Shown: positions 34,829 through 44,668 of the stretch, one piece after another
How positions within the stretch are numbered: the stretch's first letter is position 1
Layout: each line of letters opens with the position of its first letter
Source of the DNA: Corynebacterium sp. 74A
GTDB taxonomy: Bacteria > Actinomycetota > Actinomycetes > Mycobacteriales > Mycobacteriaceae
Direction: 5' to 3'
DNA length: 64,000 nt
Assembly: GCF_008930665.1 (NCBI RefSeq)
Contig: NZ_PQMG01000005.1
Span: 124,001 to 188,000, forward strand
Position numbers and translations under genes: made by a program
The notes under the pieces: model-generated
Seen by the model: only the letters and a program-made list of their open reading frames with translations
Told to the model about the DNA's origin: nothing
Databases searched by the model: none

Positions 34829-37803
34829 TACTTCGCCGAACGCCGCCGCGATCCGGCCTTCACCACGTTCTTGGTGGTGCGCTTCACCGACTTCTTGCTG
34901 CTTTTCTTCGTGGCTTTCTTGCTGGCTTTCTTGCTCGCCTTCTTCCGCGACTTCTTAGCGGACTTCGAGGCCTTGGGGTTCTCCGCCTCTTTCGCGCGCC
35001 GCTCAGAGAGCAGCTCGCAGGCGCGAGCATCCGTCATGGTTTCTGGGGTATCGCCCTTGCGCAGCGAGGCATTGGTGGTGCCATCGGTGACATAGGGGCC
35101 GAAACGGCCGTCCTTGACGGACATGGGCTTGCCCGAGACATCGTTATCGCCCAGCTGCTTCAGCGGCGGCTTGGCGGCGGCCCGGCCACGGCGCTTCGGC
35201 TCGGCGTAGATGCGGCGCGCCTCCTCGAGGGTGATGCTGAAGATTTGCTCTTCATCGCCCAGCGAACGGGAGTCATTCCCCTTCTTCAGGTAGGGGCCAT
35301 AGCGGCCATTTTGGGCGGTGATGAGCTCATTATCGGCCGGGTCCACGCCCACTTCGCGCGGCAGGGACAGCAGCTTCAGGGCTTCGTCGAGGGTCACCGT
35401 GGCCGGCTCCATCGAGCTAAACAGCGAGGCCGTGCCGGGCTTGAGGCGCTCGTCGATGATCTCGCGGACCCGCTTTTCCTTCTGCTTCGCCGCAGTCTTG
35501 GTCTCCCAATTCTTGGCGCGCTTGCCCTCCTTGGCGCGCTCGGCGTCCTCGGCCGCGCGCTCCTCGGCGATGATCTGCTCCGCCACCTCGAGGATGTGGC
35601 TTTCCTCATCGTTGGTCACCAGCTCCGTCACATAGGGCCCATAGCGGCCCTCCTTGGCCACCACCATGCGACCATTCTCTGGGTTACGGCCCAGCTCACG
35701 GCCGCCCTGGGGGGTGGCGAAGAGCTTTTCCGCTGCCTCGAGAGTGATCTCATCGGGGGTGGTGGAATCCGGCAGGTTCGCCCGCTGATATTCGGGGCTG
35801 CCATCCGATTGGGTGCCAACAACGCGCTCCAGATAGGGGCCATAGCGGCCCACGCGCACCACGATGGGGCGCCCCTGCTCGTCATCAAAGAGGGTCAGGG
35901 AATTAACGGAGCGGGCGTCGATGCTCTCCAGGTTGTCGTCGATAAGCGACTTCAGCCCACCGGAACGCGCGATCGACTCCGCCGTGTTCTCAGATGCGGC
36001 CTTGTTGCCAAAGTAGAAATCGCTCAGCCAGTGGTGACCATCCTCATTACCCACGGCGATATCGTCGAGCTCATCCTCCATGGAGGAGGTGAAATCATAA
36101 TCCACCAATGCCGAGAAGTTGGACTCCATCAGCCCCACGACGGCAAAGGCCACCCACGAGGGCACAAGCGCATTGCCGCGGGGGAAGACATAGCCGCGAT
36201 CCTGAATGGTCTTGATAATCGAGGCATAGGTGGACGGGCGACCAATACCGAGGTCTTCCATCTTCTTCACCAAGCTCGCCTCGGTGTAGCGAGCCGGAGG
36301 ATTGGTGGCATGGCTTTCCGCATGCACGTCCTTGGTGCGCAGCTCATCACCGGAGCTGAGACGCGGCAAACGCTTCTCGGCATTATCGGCAACATTGCGA
36401 CCATCGGCGAGACGCGAGGTCTCTACATAGGCCTTCAAAAAGCCGGGGAAGGTGATCGAGCGACCGGTGGCGGAGAACTCCACCTCTTGGTCCCCGGACG
36501 ACAACTGGGCGGTGCCCGCGATGCTCACCTTCATGGAGGTGCCCTTGGCATCCGCCATCTGGGAGGCCACGGTGCGCTGCCAAATCAGCTCATAAAGCTT
36601 GAACTCCTCGGCATCCAGCTGGCCCGACAGGGAAGCCGGGGTGGCAAAAGACTCGCCGGCGGGGCGGATCGCCTCGTGTGCCTCCTGGGAGTTCTTCACC
36701 TTGCGGGAGTACTGGCGCGGGCTGGAGGGCACATAGCTCTCGCCATAGAGTTCCCGGGCCTGCACCCGAGCAGCCTCCTGGCCGGCACGCGACAGCGTGG
36801 TGGAGTCGGTACGCATATAGGTGATATGACCGTTTTCGTAGAGGCGCTGCGCGATGCGCATCGTCCGCTCCGAGGTGTAATGCAGCTTGCGCCCAGCCTC
36901 CTGTTGCAGCGTAGAGGTCATAAACGGCGGATAGGGCTTGCGGGTATAGGGCTTTTCCTCCACCGCGCTAACCCGCAGGGGCTGGCCCTTCAGGCCCTCC
37001 TCGAGGGCCTCGGCGGTGGACTTATCCACCACCACAACATCATCCGGCTTACGCAGCGCGCCAGCATCGTTGAAGTCGCGGCCCTGGGCGATGCGCTTGC
37101 CCTCCACCCCGGTGAGCTTCGCCTGGAAATCACGCGGCTCATCGGCCTTCGCGTGCTGCGCGGCCACCTCCGCCACCAGATCCCAGTACTCGGCCGAAAC
37201 AAAGGCCATGCGCTCGCGCTCGCGCTCAACGATCACGCGGGTGGCCACCGACTGCACGCGGCCTGCGGACAGCCGCGGCATCACCTTCTTCCACAGCACC
37301 GGCGAAATCTCGTAGCCATAGAGGCGGTCGAGGATACGGCGGGTCTCTTGGGCGTCCACCAGATTCATGTCCAACTCGCGGGTATTTTCCGCGGCGGCCA
37401 GAATGGCGGGCTTGGTGATCTCATTGAACACCATACGGCGCACGGGGATTTTTGGCTTCAGCACCTCGAGCAGATGCCACGCGATGGCCTCGCCCTCGCG
37501 GTCGGGGTCTGTGGCCAAGTAGAGCTCGTCTACCTGCTTCAGCTTCTTTTTAAGGTCGGCGACCTTTTTCTTCTTATCGGGGCTCACCAAATAGAGCGGG
37601 GCGAACTCGTTGTTCACATCCACGCCCAGCCGAGCCCACGACTCCTTCTTGTATTTCGCGGGGATGTCCGCAGCACCACGCGGGAGGTCACGAATGTGCC
37701 CCACCGATGCTTCGACGATGTAATCATCGCCCAAATACGGCTGGATCTTCCTCGCCTTGGTCGCCGACTCGACAATCACTAGGCGCTTCGTTCCTTCAGC
37801 CAC
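34828..37803 (-). CDS. topA: DNA topoisomerase I
   Basis: 991 aa type IA topoisomerase. The TOPRIM domain begins at RLVIVESATKARKI and contains DPDREGEAIAW. The active Tyr is in GHITYMRTDSTTLS. Three or four C-terminal repeats with GRYGPY or GRFGPYV follow, then a 45-residue Lys/Ser tail like that shown to aid processivity in mycobacterial TopA. It relaxes negative supercoils. The GTG start is preceded by GAGGAAAGG. Confidence 0.96.
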   Translation of the reverse strand: MAEGTKRLVIVESATKARKIQPYLGDDYIVEASVGHIRDLPRGAADIPAKYKKESWARLGVDVNNEFAPLYLVSPDKKKKVADLKKKLKQVDELYLATDPDREGEAIAWHLLEVLKPKIPVRRMVFNEITKPAILAAAENTRELDMNLVDAQETRRILDRLYGYEISPVLWKKVMPRLSAGRVQSVATRVIVERERERMAFVSAEYWDLVAEVAAQHAKADEPRDFQAKLTGVEGKRIAQGRDFNDAGALRKPDDVVVVDKSTAEALEEGLKGQPLRVSAVEEKPYTRKPYPPFMTSTLQQEAGRKLHYTSERTMRIAQRLYENGHITYMRTDSTTLSRAGQEAARVQARELYGESYVPSSPRQYSRKVKNSQEAHEAIRPAGESFATPASLSGQLDAEEFKLYELIWQRTVASQMADAKGTSMKVSIAGTAQLSSGDQEVEFSATGRSITFPGFLKAYVETSRLADGRNVADNAEKRLPRLSSGDELRTKDVHAESHATNPPARYTEASLVKKMEDLGIGRPSTYASIIKTIQDRGYVFPRGNALVPSWVAFAVVGLMESNFSALVDYDFTSSMEDELDDIAVGNEDGHHWLSDFYFGNKAASENTAESIARSGGLKSLIDDNLESIDARSVNSLTLFDDEQGRPIVVRVGRYGPYLERVVGTQSDGSPEYQRANLPDSTTPDEITLEAAEKLFATPQGGRELGRNPENGRMVVAKEGRYGPYVTELVTNDEESHILEVAEQIIAEERAAEDAERAKEGKRAKNWETKTAAKQKEKRVREIIDERLKPGTASLFSSMEPATVTLDEALKLLSLPREVGVDPADNELITAQNGRYGPYLKKGNDSRSLGDEEQIFSITLEEARRIYAEPKRRGRAAAKPPLKQLGDNDVSGKPMSVKDGRFGPYVTDGTTNASLRKGDTPETMTDARACELLSERRAKEAENPKASKSAKKSRKKASKKASKKATKKSSKKSVKRTTKNVVKAGSRRRSAK
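35937..35947 (+). repeat. Partial copy of the 14-mer (CGTCGATAAGC, 11/14)
   Basis: Inside topA on the opposite strand to the gene. Confidence 0.4.
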
Positions 37804-38280
37804 GGTTACCTTTCCTCGCGTGGTGCAGCCACGGTGCCGTCTAGCGGTACTCGCGGCTGCTGCTCACGTGTATTGGAGCTATCTCAAGATGGTTAGTGAG
37901 GTGGGCGGTGCTGCGCATGTAGCGGTCACTCCATGCCGCGGGCGCGTCTAGGACGCTCGCGCTACCGCACGATCCGACCACGATGAACACTAGTCACATT
38001 CCACGCGTCACCGCGCAGACACATCTGCACCAGTACCCATCTTCTTTATCTGTGGTCATTTAGCGTACACAGTAATATATGGGTCTTCCACGGTGCTATC
38101 TGGGGTACCAGCAACGGGGGACGCCATGCACTGGCACAAGCGCAGCACAGCCGGCGATCGCGCGAGCACTCCGGCAACGGCGCCTGCTCCTGCACATGCC
38201 CTGCACGCACCACAAAAGCCCAGCGCATTACACGCTGGGCTTCAAGCAGAATCGACCCGAGGGCCGATACGCCAGGAGGT
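37804..38280. other. 477-bp gap between topA and cspA; possible small transcript
   Basis: The gap holds the topA upstream region, an AT-rich -10-like TAATAT (38073-38078), and the cspA terminator at 38217. A possible 52-codon ORF at 38126-38284 begins with MHWHKRSTAG after ACGGGGGA. From TAATAT on the + strand a transcript of about 160 nt could run to the hairpin. Neither ORF nor RNA is proven. No other gene is visible. Confidence 0.3.
38217..38241 (-). terminator. Terminator of the cold-shock gene
   Basis: A perfect 9-bp stem AGCCCAGCG/CGCTGGGCT with a 7-nt loop; on the minus strand TTTT follows. Confidence 0.75.
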
Positions 38281-38484
38281 TTAGAGGGCAGTCACTGCCT
38301 GGGCCTGCGGACCCTTAGCACCCTCGCCAATTTCGAACTCAACCTTTTGGTTCTCCTCGAGAGTGCGGAAACCGCCACCCTGAATCTCGGAGTAGTGGAC
38401 GAAGACGTCTTCAGAGCCGTCCTCAGGGGCGATGAAACCAAAGCCCTTTTCCGCGTTGAACCATTTCACAGTTCCCTGTGCCAT
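38281..38484 (-). CDS. cspA: Cold-shock protein (CspA family)
   Basis: 67 aa OB-fold. RNP-1 is KGFGFI and RNP-2 is VFVHY, in the order [12 protein letters not shown] then DVFVHYSEI. It binds single-stranded nucleic acid. ATG 38484 is chosen as it starts MAQGTVKWF, the canonical N-terminus. The upstream gap (335 bp) leaves room for the long leader typical of these genes. Confidence 0.95.
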   Translation of the reverse strand: MAQGTVKWFNAEKGFGFIAPEDGSEDVFVHYSEIQGGGFRTLEENQKVEFEIGEGAKGPQAQAVTAL

Positions 38485-38819
38485 AAAAACTAACTCAAAT
38501 CTTTTTCTTGAAGTGCGATACGACCTAGCTCCTATTGCACGAGCCATGCCGGGAGGGCGTCTTATTCACCGGATTGTTCACAACGTGGTGTGGCGCTCTA
38601 TGTGGCGCTTACAAACTCTTCGATTCCTCTGTGTGCCCACTTAGTGGGCTGGTCACATCTGATGCTGTGCAGCTATCAGAAAACGTCCGACCGAGTCCCA
38701 GTGTGTCATGTTTTTCAGCAAAGGGATAGTCTATATTTGAAAAATACTGCCTTTCCGCAGCTCAACGCGCTAATACTATTTTTTATAAGCACACAAAACC
38801 AACAGAAAGTGGCGCAGTT
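38485..38819. other. 335-bp divergent region between cspA and the helicase gene
   Basis: The cspA leader side contains the perfect hairpin GCCCAC-TTA-GTGGGC (38635-38649). The helicase side is AT-rich with a -10-like TATAAG near 38786. No gene seen. Confidence 0.5.
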
Positions 38820-41156
38820 ATGTCCTCTTTTGGTGCCGAACTCACCACCATCATCAGCACTGCGCTCCCCACCGCCACGCCCACGTTCATCGGTACCCGC
38901 CCGAGCCGGCCCGCCGCCTACCAAGACTGGCCCGACTGGGTGCTGCCACAGCTGCGCACCCACCTCGAACACAAGGGCATCACCCGCCCCTATGCCCACC
39001 AGGTGGAATGCGCCGAAGCGGTCCATGCCGGCCGCGACACCATCATCTCCACCGGCACCTCCTCGGGTAAATCCCTCGGCTACCTGCTGCCCATCCTTAG
39101 CGCCCTCGCCGCCGATGATCGCGCCTGCGCGCTCTACATCACCCCCACCAAGGCCCTGGGCAATGACCAACTCCACACCGTAGCGCGGCTGTGCTCCACC
39201 ATTTCTGCGCTTCACGACGTCGCCCCGCACCCCTATGACGGCGACACCCCCGTCGACGCGCGCCGCCCCATCCGCGACGCCTCTCGCTTCGTGTTTAGCA
39301 CCCCGGATATGCTGCACGCCTCCATCCTGGCCGCCCACGGCTCCTGGACGCGGCTGCTGCGCAACCTGCGCTATGTGGTGATCGACGAGGCCCACGTCTA
39401 TCGCGGTATGTTCGGCGCCCACGTGGCGCTAGTCCTGCGACGGCTACGCCGGCTCTGCGCCCACTACGGCGGGCACCCCACCTTCGTGCTGGCCTCGGCC
39501 ACCTCCCGCGACCCAGCGGCACACGCCAGCAGGCTCATCGATGTCCCCGACTTCGATATCACCAGCGTGGAGCGCGATAGCGCGCCTGCCGGCGAGCAGA
39601 CCATCATGCTCCTCGAGCCCTCCCTTCTCCCGAGCGCGGACGAGCGGCAGCCGCCCCAGCGGCGAGCCGCCAGTACCGAGGCCGCCGATGTGATGGCGCT
39701 ACTGCTCGCCGAAGGTGCTCGCACGCTCACCTTTGTGCGCTCCCGCCACACCGCGGAAACCGTGGCGCTACGCTGCGCCGAAGAGCTCATTCACGCCGGT
39801 CACCGCGACTATGCCCGCCGGATTGCCAGCTATCGCGCCGGCTATACCCGCGAGGATCGCCACGCCCTCGAACGGGCCTTGGACGAGGGGGAGCTGCTGG
39901 GCGTGGCCACCACCAATGCCCTCGAGCTGGGCATCGATATCGGAGGTATTGATGCGGTGGTCTCTGCCGGCTTTCCCGGCACCGTGGCCTCGATGTGGCA
40001 GCAGGCCGGCCGCGCAGGGCGCCGCGGCCAAGGCTCGCTCTATGTGCTGGTCGCCCGCAGCGACCCCATGGACACCTACCTCATCCGTCACCCCGAGGCC
40101 CTGCTCGAGCGCCCCTTGGAAGAACACGTCTTTGATCCCACCAACCCCTATGTGGTGAGCGAACATGTGCTCTGCGCGGCCGCGGAAAAGCCGCTGAATC
40201 TCGCGGATATCGACGCCCTGGGCGCGGGGCAGGTCCTTCCTCAGCTGGTAGAGGATCAGCTGCTGCGCCACCGCCATGGCCGCTACTACCCCGCCGACCC
40301 ACGGCAGGTAGACACCATTCACAGCCAGGTGGCACTGCGTGGCAACGACGGCGGTGAGGTGCTCATCGTCGATTCCACCGACGGCCGCATGCTCGGCACC
40401 GTGGACCCCGCACGTGCCCAAGCCCAGGTCTTTCCTGGCGCGGTGTATCTGCACCAAGGAGAAAGCTTCGTGGTGGATGAGCTCGATGTGGCCGAGAATC
40501 TCGCCCTCGTCCACCCCGAACAACCCCCGTACTCCACCTTTTCCCGCAGCTCCACCACCCTGCGGATCCTTGCCGCACCAGAGGAGGAGGCGCTGGTGAA
40601 TTATGCGCCTGGGCTCTGGGTGGCCAACCTCGAGGTGGAGGTAACGAAGCAGGTGGTGGGCTATGTGAAGCGCTATACCAACGGCCAACCGCTGGAGGAG
40701 ATTCCGCTGGAGATGTCTCCCCAGGTGCTGCGCACCCGCGCCGTGTCCTACACCCTCGATCCCGCGATCCTTCAGCAACTGAATGTTTCCGCGGCAGAGG
40801 CGCCCGGGGCATTGCACGCGGCCGAGCACGCGGCCATCGGCATTCTGCCGCTTCTGGCCACCTGCGATCGCTGGGATATCGGTGGGGTATCCACGATGGA
40901 GCATCCCGATACCGGGCTTCCCACGGTATTTGTCTATGACGGCCACGAGGGCGGTGCGGGCTTCGCTGACACCGGCTTTCGCCGTTTCCCCGAATGGATC
41001 AGCGCCACCTTTGAGGCGGTCCGCTCCTGCCCCTGCGCCGAGGGCTGCCCCTCGTGTGTGCAGTCGCCCAAGTGCGGCAATGGCAACCAACCGCTAGATA
41101 AGGATGCAGCCATCGCCGTATTGGGGGCGTTGGTGAGCATGACCGGCGCCGCCTAG
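38820..41156 (+). CDS. DEAD/DEAH helicase with DUF1998 Zn-binding region (MrfA/Rv3649-like)
   Basis: 778 aa superfamily 2 helicase: motif I TGTSSGKSLGYLLP, motif II VVIDEAHVYRG, motif III LASATSRDP, motif VI QQAGRAGRRGQG. The C-terminal DUF1998 region ends with four Cys in SCPCAEGCPSCVQSPKCGN. Bacillus MrfA of this family works in mitomycin-adduct repair. In mycobacteria the gene also precedes the Tad-like locus, as here. Confidence 0.93.
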   Translation: MSSFGAELTTIISTALPTATPTFIGTRPSRPAAYQDWPDWVLPQLRTHLEHKGITRPYAHQVECAEAVHAGRDTIISTGTSSGKSLGYLLPILSALAADDRACALYITPTKALGNDQLHTVARLCSTISALHDVAPHPYDGDTPVDARRPIRDASRFVFSTPDMLHASILAAHGSWTRLLRNLRYVVIDEAHVYRGMFGAHVALVLRRLRRLCAHYGGHPTFVLASATSRDPAAHASRLIDVPDFDITSVERDSAPAGEQTIMLLEPSLLPSADERQPPQRRAASTEAADVMALLLAEGARTLTFVRSRHTAETVALRCAEELIHAGHRDYARRIASYRAGYTREDRHALERALDEGELLGVATTNALELGIDIGGIDAVVSAGFPGTVASMWQQAGRAGRRGQGSLYVLVARSDPMDTYLIRHPEALLERPLEEHVFDPTNPYVVSEHVLCAAAEKPLNLADIDALGAGQVLPQLVEDQLLRHRHGRYYPADPRQVDTIHSQVALRGNDGGEVLIVDSTDGRMLGTVDPARAQAQVFPGAVYLHQGESFVVDELDVAENLALVHPEQPPYSTFSRSSTTLRILAAPEEEALVNYAPGLWVANLEVEVTKQVVGYVKRYTNGQPLEEIPLEMSPQVLRTRAVSYTLDPAILQQLNVSAAEAPGALHAAEHAAIGILPLLATCDRWDIGGVSTMEHPDTGLPTVFVYDGHEGGAGFADTGFRRFPEWISATFEAVRSCPCAEGCPSCVQSPKCGNGNQPLDKDAAIAVLGALVSMTGAA

Positions 41157-41310
41157 CAGCGCCCGCCGCCTCCGATAGCGCTGCGGCACGATCGCCCGTG
41201 TACTCGCAAGCGTCGGCCACACTCTCCAAACGCGGCGAACCATCACCAGCCACGGGAGCACGGCGCTTCCCCACTACGTGGCCAGGCTCTAAGCGCATCG
41301 CCGCAGGTGA

Positions 41311-41625
41311 CTAAAGAGGCCCGGCGCGGGCCACGGCCTCTCGACCGCGCACGACAGTGTGCACCACGATGTCGGCGCCCTCCACTGCGCAGGAGCCGAG
41401 ATCCGCGTTATTGCTTCGCGCCACTTCCCCCGCCACGCTGCACCCATCGTGGCCGTCGCTATGCGCATAGGCGCCCGCCACGGCCGCCATATCGGCAGCG
41501 AGCTGGGCGTGATGCCGAGCGATGAGCAAGCTGCCCACGGTGGCCGTGCCCGCCAGGATGCTGCACAGCACGGCGATCATGGCCACCAGCAGGACAGTGG
41601 CGTAGCCGCGTTCATCGCGCCACAT
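41311..41625 (-). CDS. TadE-like secreted/pilus-associated protein (Rv3654c type)
   Basis: 104 aa. One N-terminal helix (GYATVLLVAMIAVLCSILAGTATVGSLLIARHHAQLAADMAAVA, helix part only) preceded by RDERG, the TadE/TadG-type signal. Two cysteines follow. It is the last gene of the reduced Tad operon; its ATG overlaps the stop of the preceding gene (ATGA). Confidence 0.85.
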   Translation of the reverse strand: MWRDERGYATVLLVAMIAVLCSILAGTATVGSLLIARHHAQLAADMAAVAGAYAHSDGHDGCSVAGEVARSNNADLGSCAVEGADIVVHTVVRGREAVARAGPL

Positions 41626-41975
41626 CAGCTATCCCCAGGTGCGTCGCCGGCGGTGTATTCCACCGGAAAGCGGGCCGTGGCATGCAGGGTGCCGAAAGGA
41701 GAGGGCATGGCCGCAGTGGCCTCCACGACGCCGTTGCTGGAGGTGATCTGCACGCTTCCTCGGGGAGGCATGAAACTCTCGCCGATAGCGGCAGCACGGG
41801 CCGCGGCCCCTGCGGTATCGATGGCCGCAAGATATGCCGCCACTGCCACGACGCCGCTGATCGTGAGGGCAAACACCACCACCATCGAGGCCAGCCCGAG
41901 GGCGGCCTCGATGGTGACGGAGCCGTCCTCCGCCGCGAGGAGCCGGCGGCTAGCTCGGGGAATTCGATAGCGCAT
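41625..41975 (-). CDS. TadE-like pseudopilin (Rv3655c type)
   Basis: 116 aa. EDGSVTIEAALGLASMVVV is the TadE signature: a charged start, Glu after the processing site, and a hydrophobic helix. A small extracytoplasmic domain follows. It overlaps the pilin-like gene upstream by 26 bp and the next TadE-like gene by 3 bp. Confidence 0.87.
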   Translation of the reverse strand: MRYRIPRASRRLLAAEDGSVTIEAALGLASMVVVFALTISGVVAVAAYLAAIDTAGAAARAAAIGESFMPPRGSVQITSSNGVVEATAAMPSPFGTLHATARFPVEYTAGDAPGDS

Positions 41976-42153
41976 CGGTGATGATGGATTCAATCGCGTC
42001 CGAGACCGCTCCGGAATTGATGACGAGGAATAACACCCCGGCAAGCGCGGCAGCCGCGAGGCTGCCCATGGCGTATTCGATGGTGCTCATCCCCTCCTCC
42101 TCGCGGTGGAGCTGGGAAAGTCGGACCTGGATGAGGTGATAGATGGTGTTCAT
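41950..42153 (-). CDS. Flp-pilin-like small protein, DUF4244 (Rv3656c type)
   Basis: 67 aa. EEGMSTIEYAMGSLAAAALAG is the class IVb prepilin-like segment with Glu five residues after the processing Gly. A ~25-residue hydrophobic helix follows. AAAGGAGTC is the RBS. It probably forms or mimics the major Flp fibre subunit. Confidence 0.9.
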   Translation of the reverse strand: MNTIYHLIQVRLSQLHREEEGMSTIEYAMGSLAAAALAGVLFLVINSGAVSDAIESIITDALSNSPS

Positions 42154-42184
42154 GATGATGACTCCTTTGAGTGGTGTTGTGGGT

Positions 42185-42733
42185 TTAAAACAGGGTGCTG
42201 GCGATATCAACGATGATGGGAATGAGTCCCAGAATGAGAAAGGCCGGAAGGAAACACGCAGCGAGAGGGATGGCGATCACCACCCCGGCGCGCTCAGCGG
42301 CGGCGCGCTGGTTGTTTTCTGCTGTGTGCCGCACCGAGGCGGCGATCCTGTCGAGCCCGCTGGCAATAGAGGTTCCCCCGCGGCTGCTCAGCACCGCCAA
42401 CTCGGCGACGGGAGCGAACACGGAGTGGTGCAGGAAGGGCTGCCAGGATTTCTCGGCGCTGCAACCCAGTCGGAGCAGGGCTGCCACGGTGTCCCATAGC
42501 TGCCGGTCTGCGGGCGCGGCCACGGTGGCCACGGCGCTCACGGCAGCGGCATGGGACATACCGCCGCTGATACAGGCCGCAAGAAGCTCAATGTCTGCGG
42601 CGCGATCCTGTGGCCTGACCACCGGGTCATCGCGGGGGCGGCGATTTCTCGAGCTGGGGTCAGTAGCCAGTCGGATGCGTGCTGTGGGCTGGGGATAGGC
42701 CAGCAGGGCGAGGGCGAGAAAGAGGATTGCCAT
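42185..42733 (-). CDS. tadC: Tad secretion F-type membrane protein (TadC/Rv3657c type)
   Basis: 182 aa, a shortened type II secretion F domain. The conserved core DIELLAACISGGMSHAAAVSAV and ERAGVVIAIPLAACFLPAFLIL give a C-terminal hairpin of two helices. It lies 6 bp behind tadB in the operon. Confidence 0.88.
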   Translation of the reverse strand: MAILFLALALLAYPQPTARIRLATDPSSRNRRPRDDPVVRPQDRAADIELLAACISGGMSHAAAVSAVATVAAPADRQLWDTVAALLRLGCSAEKSWQPFLHHSVFAPVAELAVLSSRGGTSIASGLDRIAASVRHTAENNQRAAAERAGVVIAIPLAACFLPAFLILGLIPIIVDIASTLF

Positions 42734-42739
42734 GGTGGT

Positions 42740-43528
42740 TTAGGACCCCCGTGCGGTGTTGATGATCGAATATGTCCAGAGGACACCGCTGCACATCAGT
42801 GCGGTGCCGAGCATGAGGAGCACCCCGCCGAGGGTGGTGCCGCTGAGAAAGGCCAGCGGTGCTGCGCCCATCAGGGTGCCTAGCCCCACCCCGAGTGCAG
42901 GCAGCACGCTCAGGAGCACGGCAGTGGCCATCGGCCCTTGGAGTGCGGCCTGCACAGTGCTGTCATGGCGCTGTTCCTGATCGAGTTGCTGCTGGGTGCG
43001 CTCCAGCAGGGCCACCAACCCGATGCCGTGCTGCTCGCTGAGCTGCCAGAGCGCCCCAATCCGCGCGAGCTCGGGGATGTCGGTGGCGCCGCTGAGCGCG
43101 GGGGCGGGGCTGCGGCCACTGCGGGCGCGGTTCACGGCGGCGGCTAGGGGCTGCGCGATGGGGGTGGCAGCGGCGGTCTCAGCGGCGGTCGCCAGGGCGT
43201 GGTGCAGGCTTGCCCCGGCGCGGATGCTCGCCGCCAGTACCCCGGCGCACTGGCCGGCGGCCGCGGCGGCGCGCTGCTGCCGGCGACGGCGGTGCATATC
43301 GCGAGCGACGTAGGCGATGGTCGCCACCACCACGAGCGCAGCGCAGGTGAGAGCCACCGCCCCGAGCACACAGATAATGGCCACCATGACGATCGCGGCA
43401 AGAACCCAGGGGGCGCCGCCGCGCCGCCGCCGAGCGCGGTGCTGGATGCGCTGCCGTGGGCCCGCACCGGTGATGAAGAGCAAGGCCGCGGCGAGGGCGA
43501 GCGGAGTTAGTGGCGCTATAGAGATCAT
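42740..43528 (-). CDS. tadB: Tad secretion F-type membrane protein (TadB/Rv3658c type)
   Basis: 262 aa. Two helices in the first 70 residues, an F domain with [22 protein letters not shown], and two C-terminal helices ([19 protein letters not shown]). ATG 43528 overlaps the tadA stop by 4 bp. It should form the inner-membrane platform with TadC. Confidence 0.88.
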   Translation of the reverse strand: MISIAPLTPLALAAALLFITGAGPRQRIQHRARRRRGGAPWVLAAIVMVAIICVLGAVALTCAALVVVATIAYVARDMHRRRRQQRAAAAAGQCAGVLAASIRAGASLHHALATAAETAAATPIAQPLAAAVNRARSGRSPAPALSGATDIPELARIGALWQLSEQHGIGLVALLERTQQQLDQEQRHDSTVQAALQGPMATAVLLSVLPALGVGLGTLMGAAPLAFLSGTTLGGVLLMLGTALMCSGVLWTYSIINTARGS

Positions 43529-44661
43529 CGCTGCCAACTCTCTGCAATTGCCAGACCGTCAGCTGCCGGATGGCGCGCATCCCAGATCACCTCGATGCGC
43601 ACGGGCTGGGAACGCACCACGCCGATTTGGCTGATGATCCGGCCCGTGGCGGTGCGCCGCATCGCGATCACTATCTCCACGGCGGCGGTGAGCTGGGCGT
43701 GCAGCGCCTCCCGCGACATCCCGCCGAGGGCAGCCAGCGCCTCCATGCGGGCGGGCACCTCGCTGAGCGAGTTGGCATGGAGGGTGCCAGCACCGCCCTC
43801 GTGGCCGGTATTGAGCGCGGCCAGCAGGTCGACGATCTCCGCGCCGCGGATCTCTCCCACCACAATACGATCGGGTCGCATCCGCAGCGCCTGGCGCAGC
43901 AGATGAGAGAGCGTGATCTCCCCACGGCCCTCCGCGTTGGCCCCCATGCTCACGAGATTCACCACATGCGGATGCGCTGGCGACAGCTCGGCGGTGTCTT
44001 CGATACAGATGATGCGCTCACGCGCATCCACCTCGGCGAGCAGGACCGAGAGCATGGTGGTTTTCCCAGAGCCGGTGCCTCCTACCACCACAAAGGATTT
44101 CCGCGCGGCCATCATGGTCTGTAAAAACTCGGTGACCTCCGCCGGCATGGTGCCGCGTTCTTCTAGCTCTGTGAGAGTGGCGGCCGCTGAGCGCAGCATG
44201 CGCAGGCTTAAGAGCGGGCCGGTATCGCTCGGTGGATCCAGCAGGGCGTGCACTCTGATGGAGCTGCCATCGGCACGCCGCAGCTTCCCATCGGCATAAG
44301 GCTGGGCATCATCGAGGCGACGGCCGCAGGCGACAGCCAGGCGTGTCGCTAGGGCGCGAATCTGTTCGGGCGAGTCGAAGCTCAGCGCGGCGTGTTCCAT
44401 GCCGTGCCCGCGATCGAAATAGATGCGATCTACCCCGTTGACCACCACGTCGGTGACTCCCTCGAGGCTGCACAGTCCCTCGAGGATGCCGACGCCGGTG
44501 GAATCATGGCGCAGCTTCTGCAGCAGGGTGAATACTTCTCGATCAGAGATCACTCCCGCTTCTTGGCGGATGAGCTCCGCTATCACGGCGGCCTCAGGCT
44601 GGGGCTGTTCGGAGGCAGCGAGCCGGGCGTGCACGGCATCCAGGATGCGTTCGCTATTCAT
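43525..44661 (-). CDS. tadA: Tad secretion ATPase (TadA/CpaF/VirB11 family)
   Basis: 378 aa. Walker A is [15 protein letters not shown], the Asp box is [10 protein letters not shown], and the Walker B region is [16 protein letters not shown]. An N-terminal domain with [17 protein letters not shown] is typical of CpaF. The hexameric ATPase powers pilus assembly. Confidence 0.94.
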   Translation of the reverse strand: MNSERILDAVHARLAASEQPQPEAAVIAELIRQEAGVISDREVFTLLQKLRHDSTGVGILEGLCSLEGVTDVVVNGVDRIYFDRGHGMEHAALSFDSPEQIRALATRLAVACGRRLDDAQPYADGKLRRADGSSIRVHALLDPPSDTGPLLSLRMLRSAAATLTELEERGTMPAEVTEFLQTMMAARKSFVVVGGTGSGKTTMLSVLLAEVDARERIICIEDTAELSPAHPHVVNLVSMGANAEGRGEITLSHLLRQALRMRPDRIVVGEIRGAEIVDLLAALNTGHEGGAGTLHANSLSEVPARMEALAALGGMSREALHAQLTAAVEIVIAMRRTATGRIISQIGVVRSQPVRIEVIWDARHPAADGLAIAESWQR

Positions 44662-44668
44662 GGCCGCC

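Noticed and set aside
34828..34980. Low-complexity Lys/Ser-coding tail of topA as a frameshift artefact
   Set aside because: Basic C-terminal tails are normal in actinobacterial TopA, and the frame is continuous.
35245..37782. 845-codon open frame on the + strand
   Set aside because: Exactly antisense to topA; long antisense frames are common in high-GC DNA, and the product looks like a shadow (His/Leu/Gly-rich).
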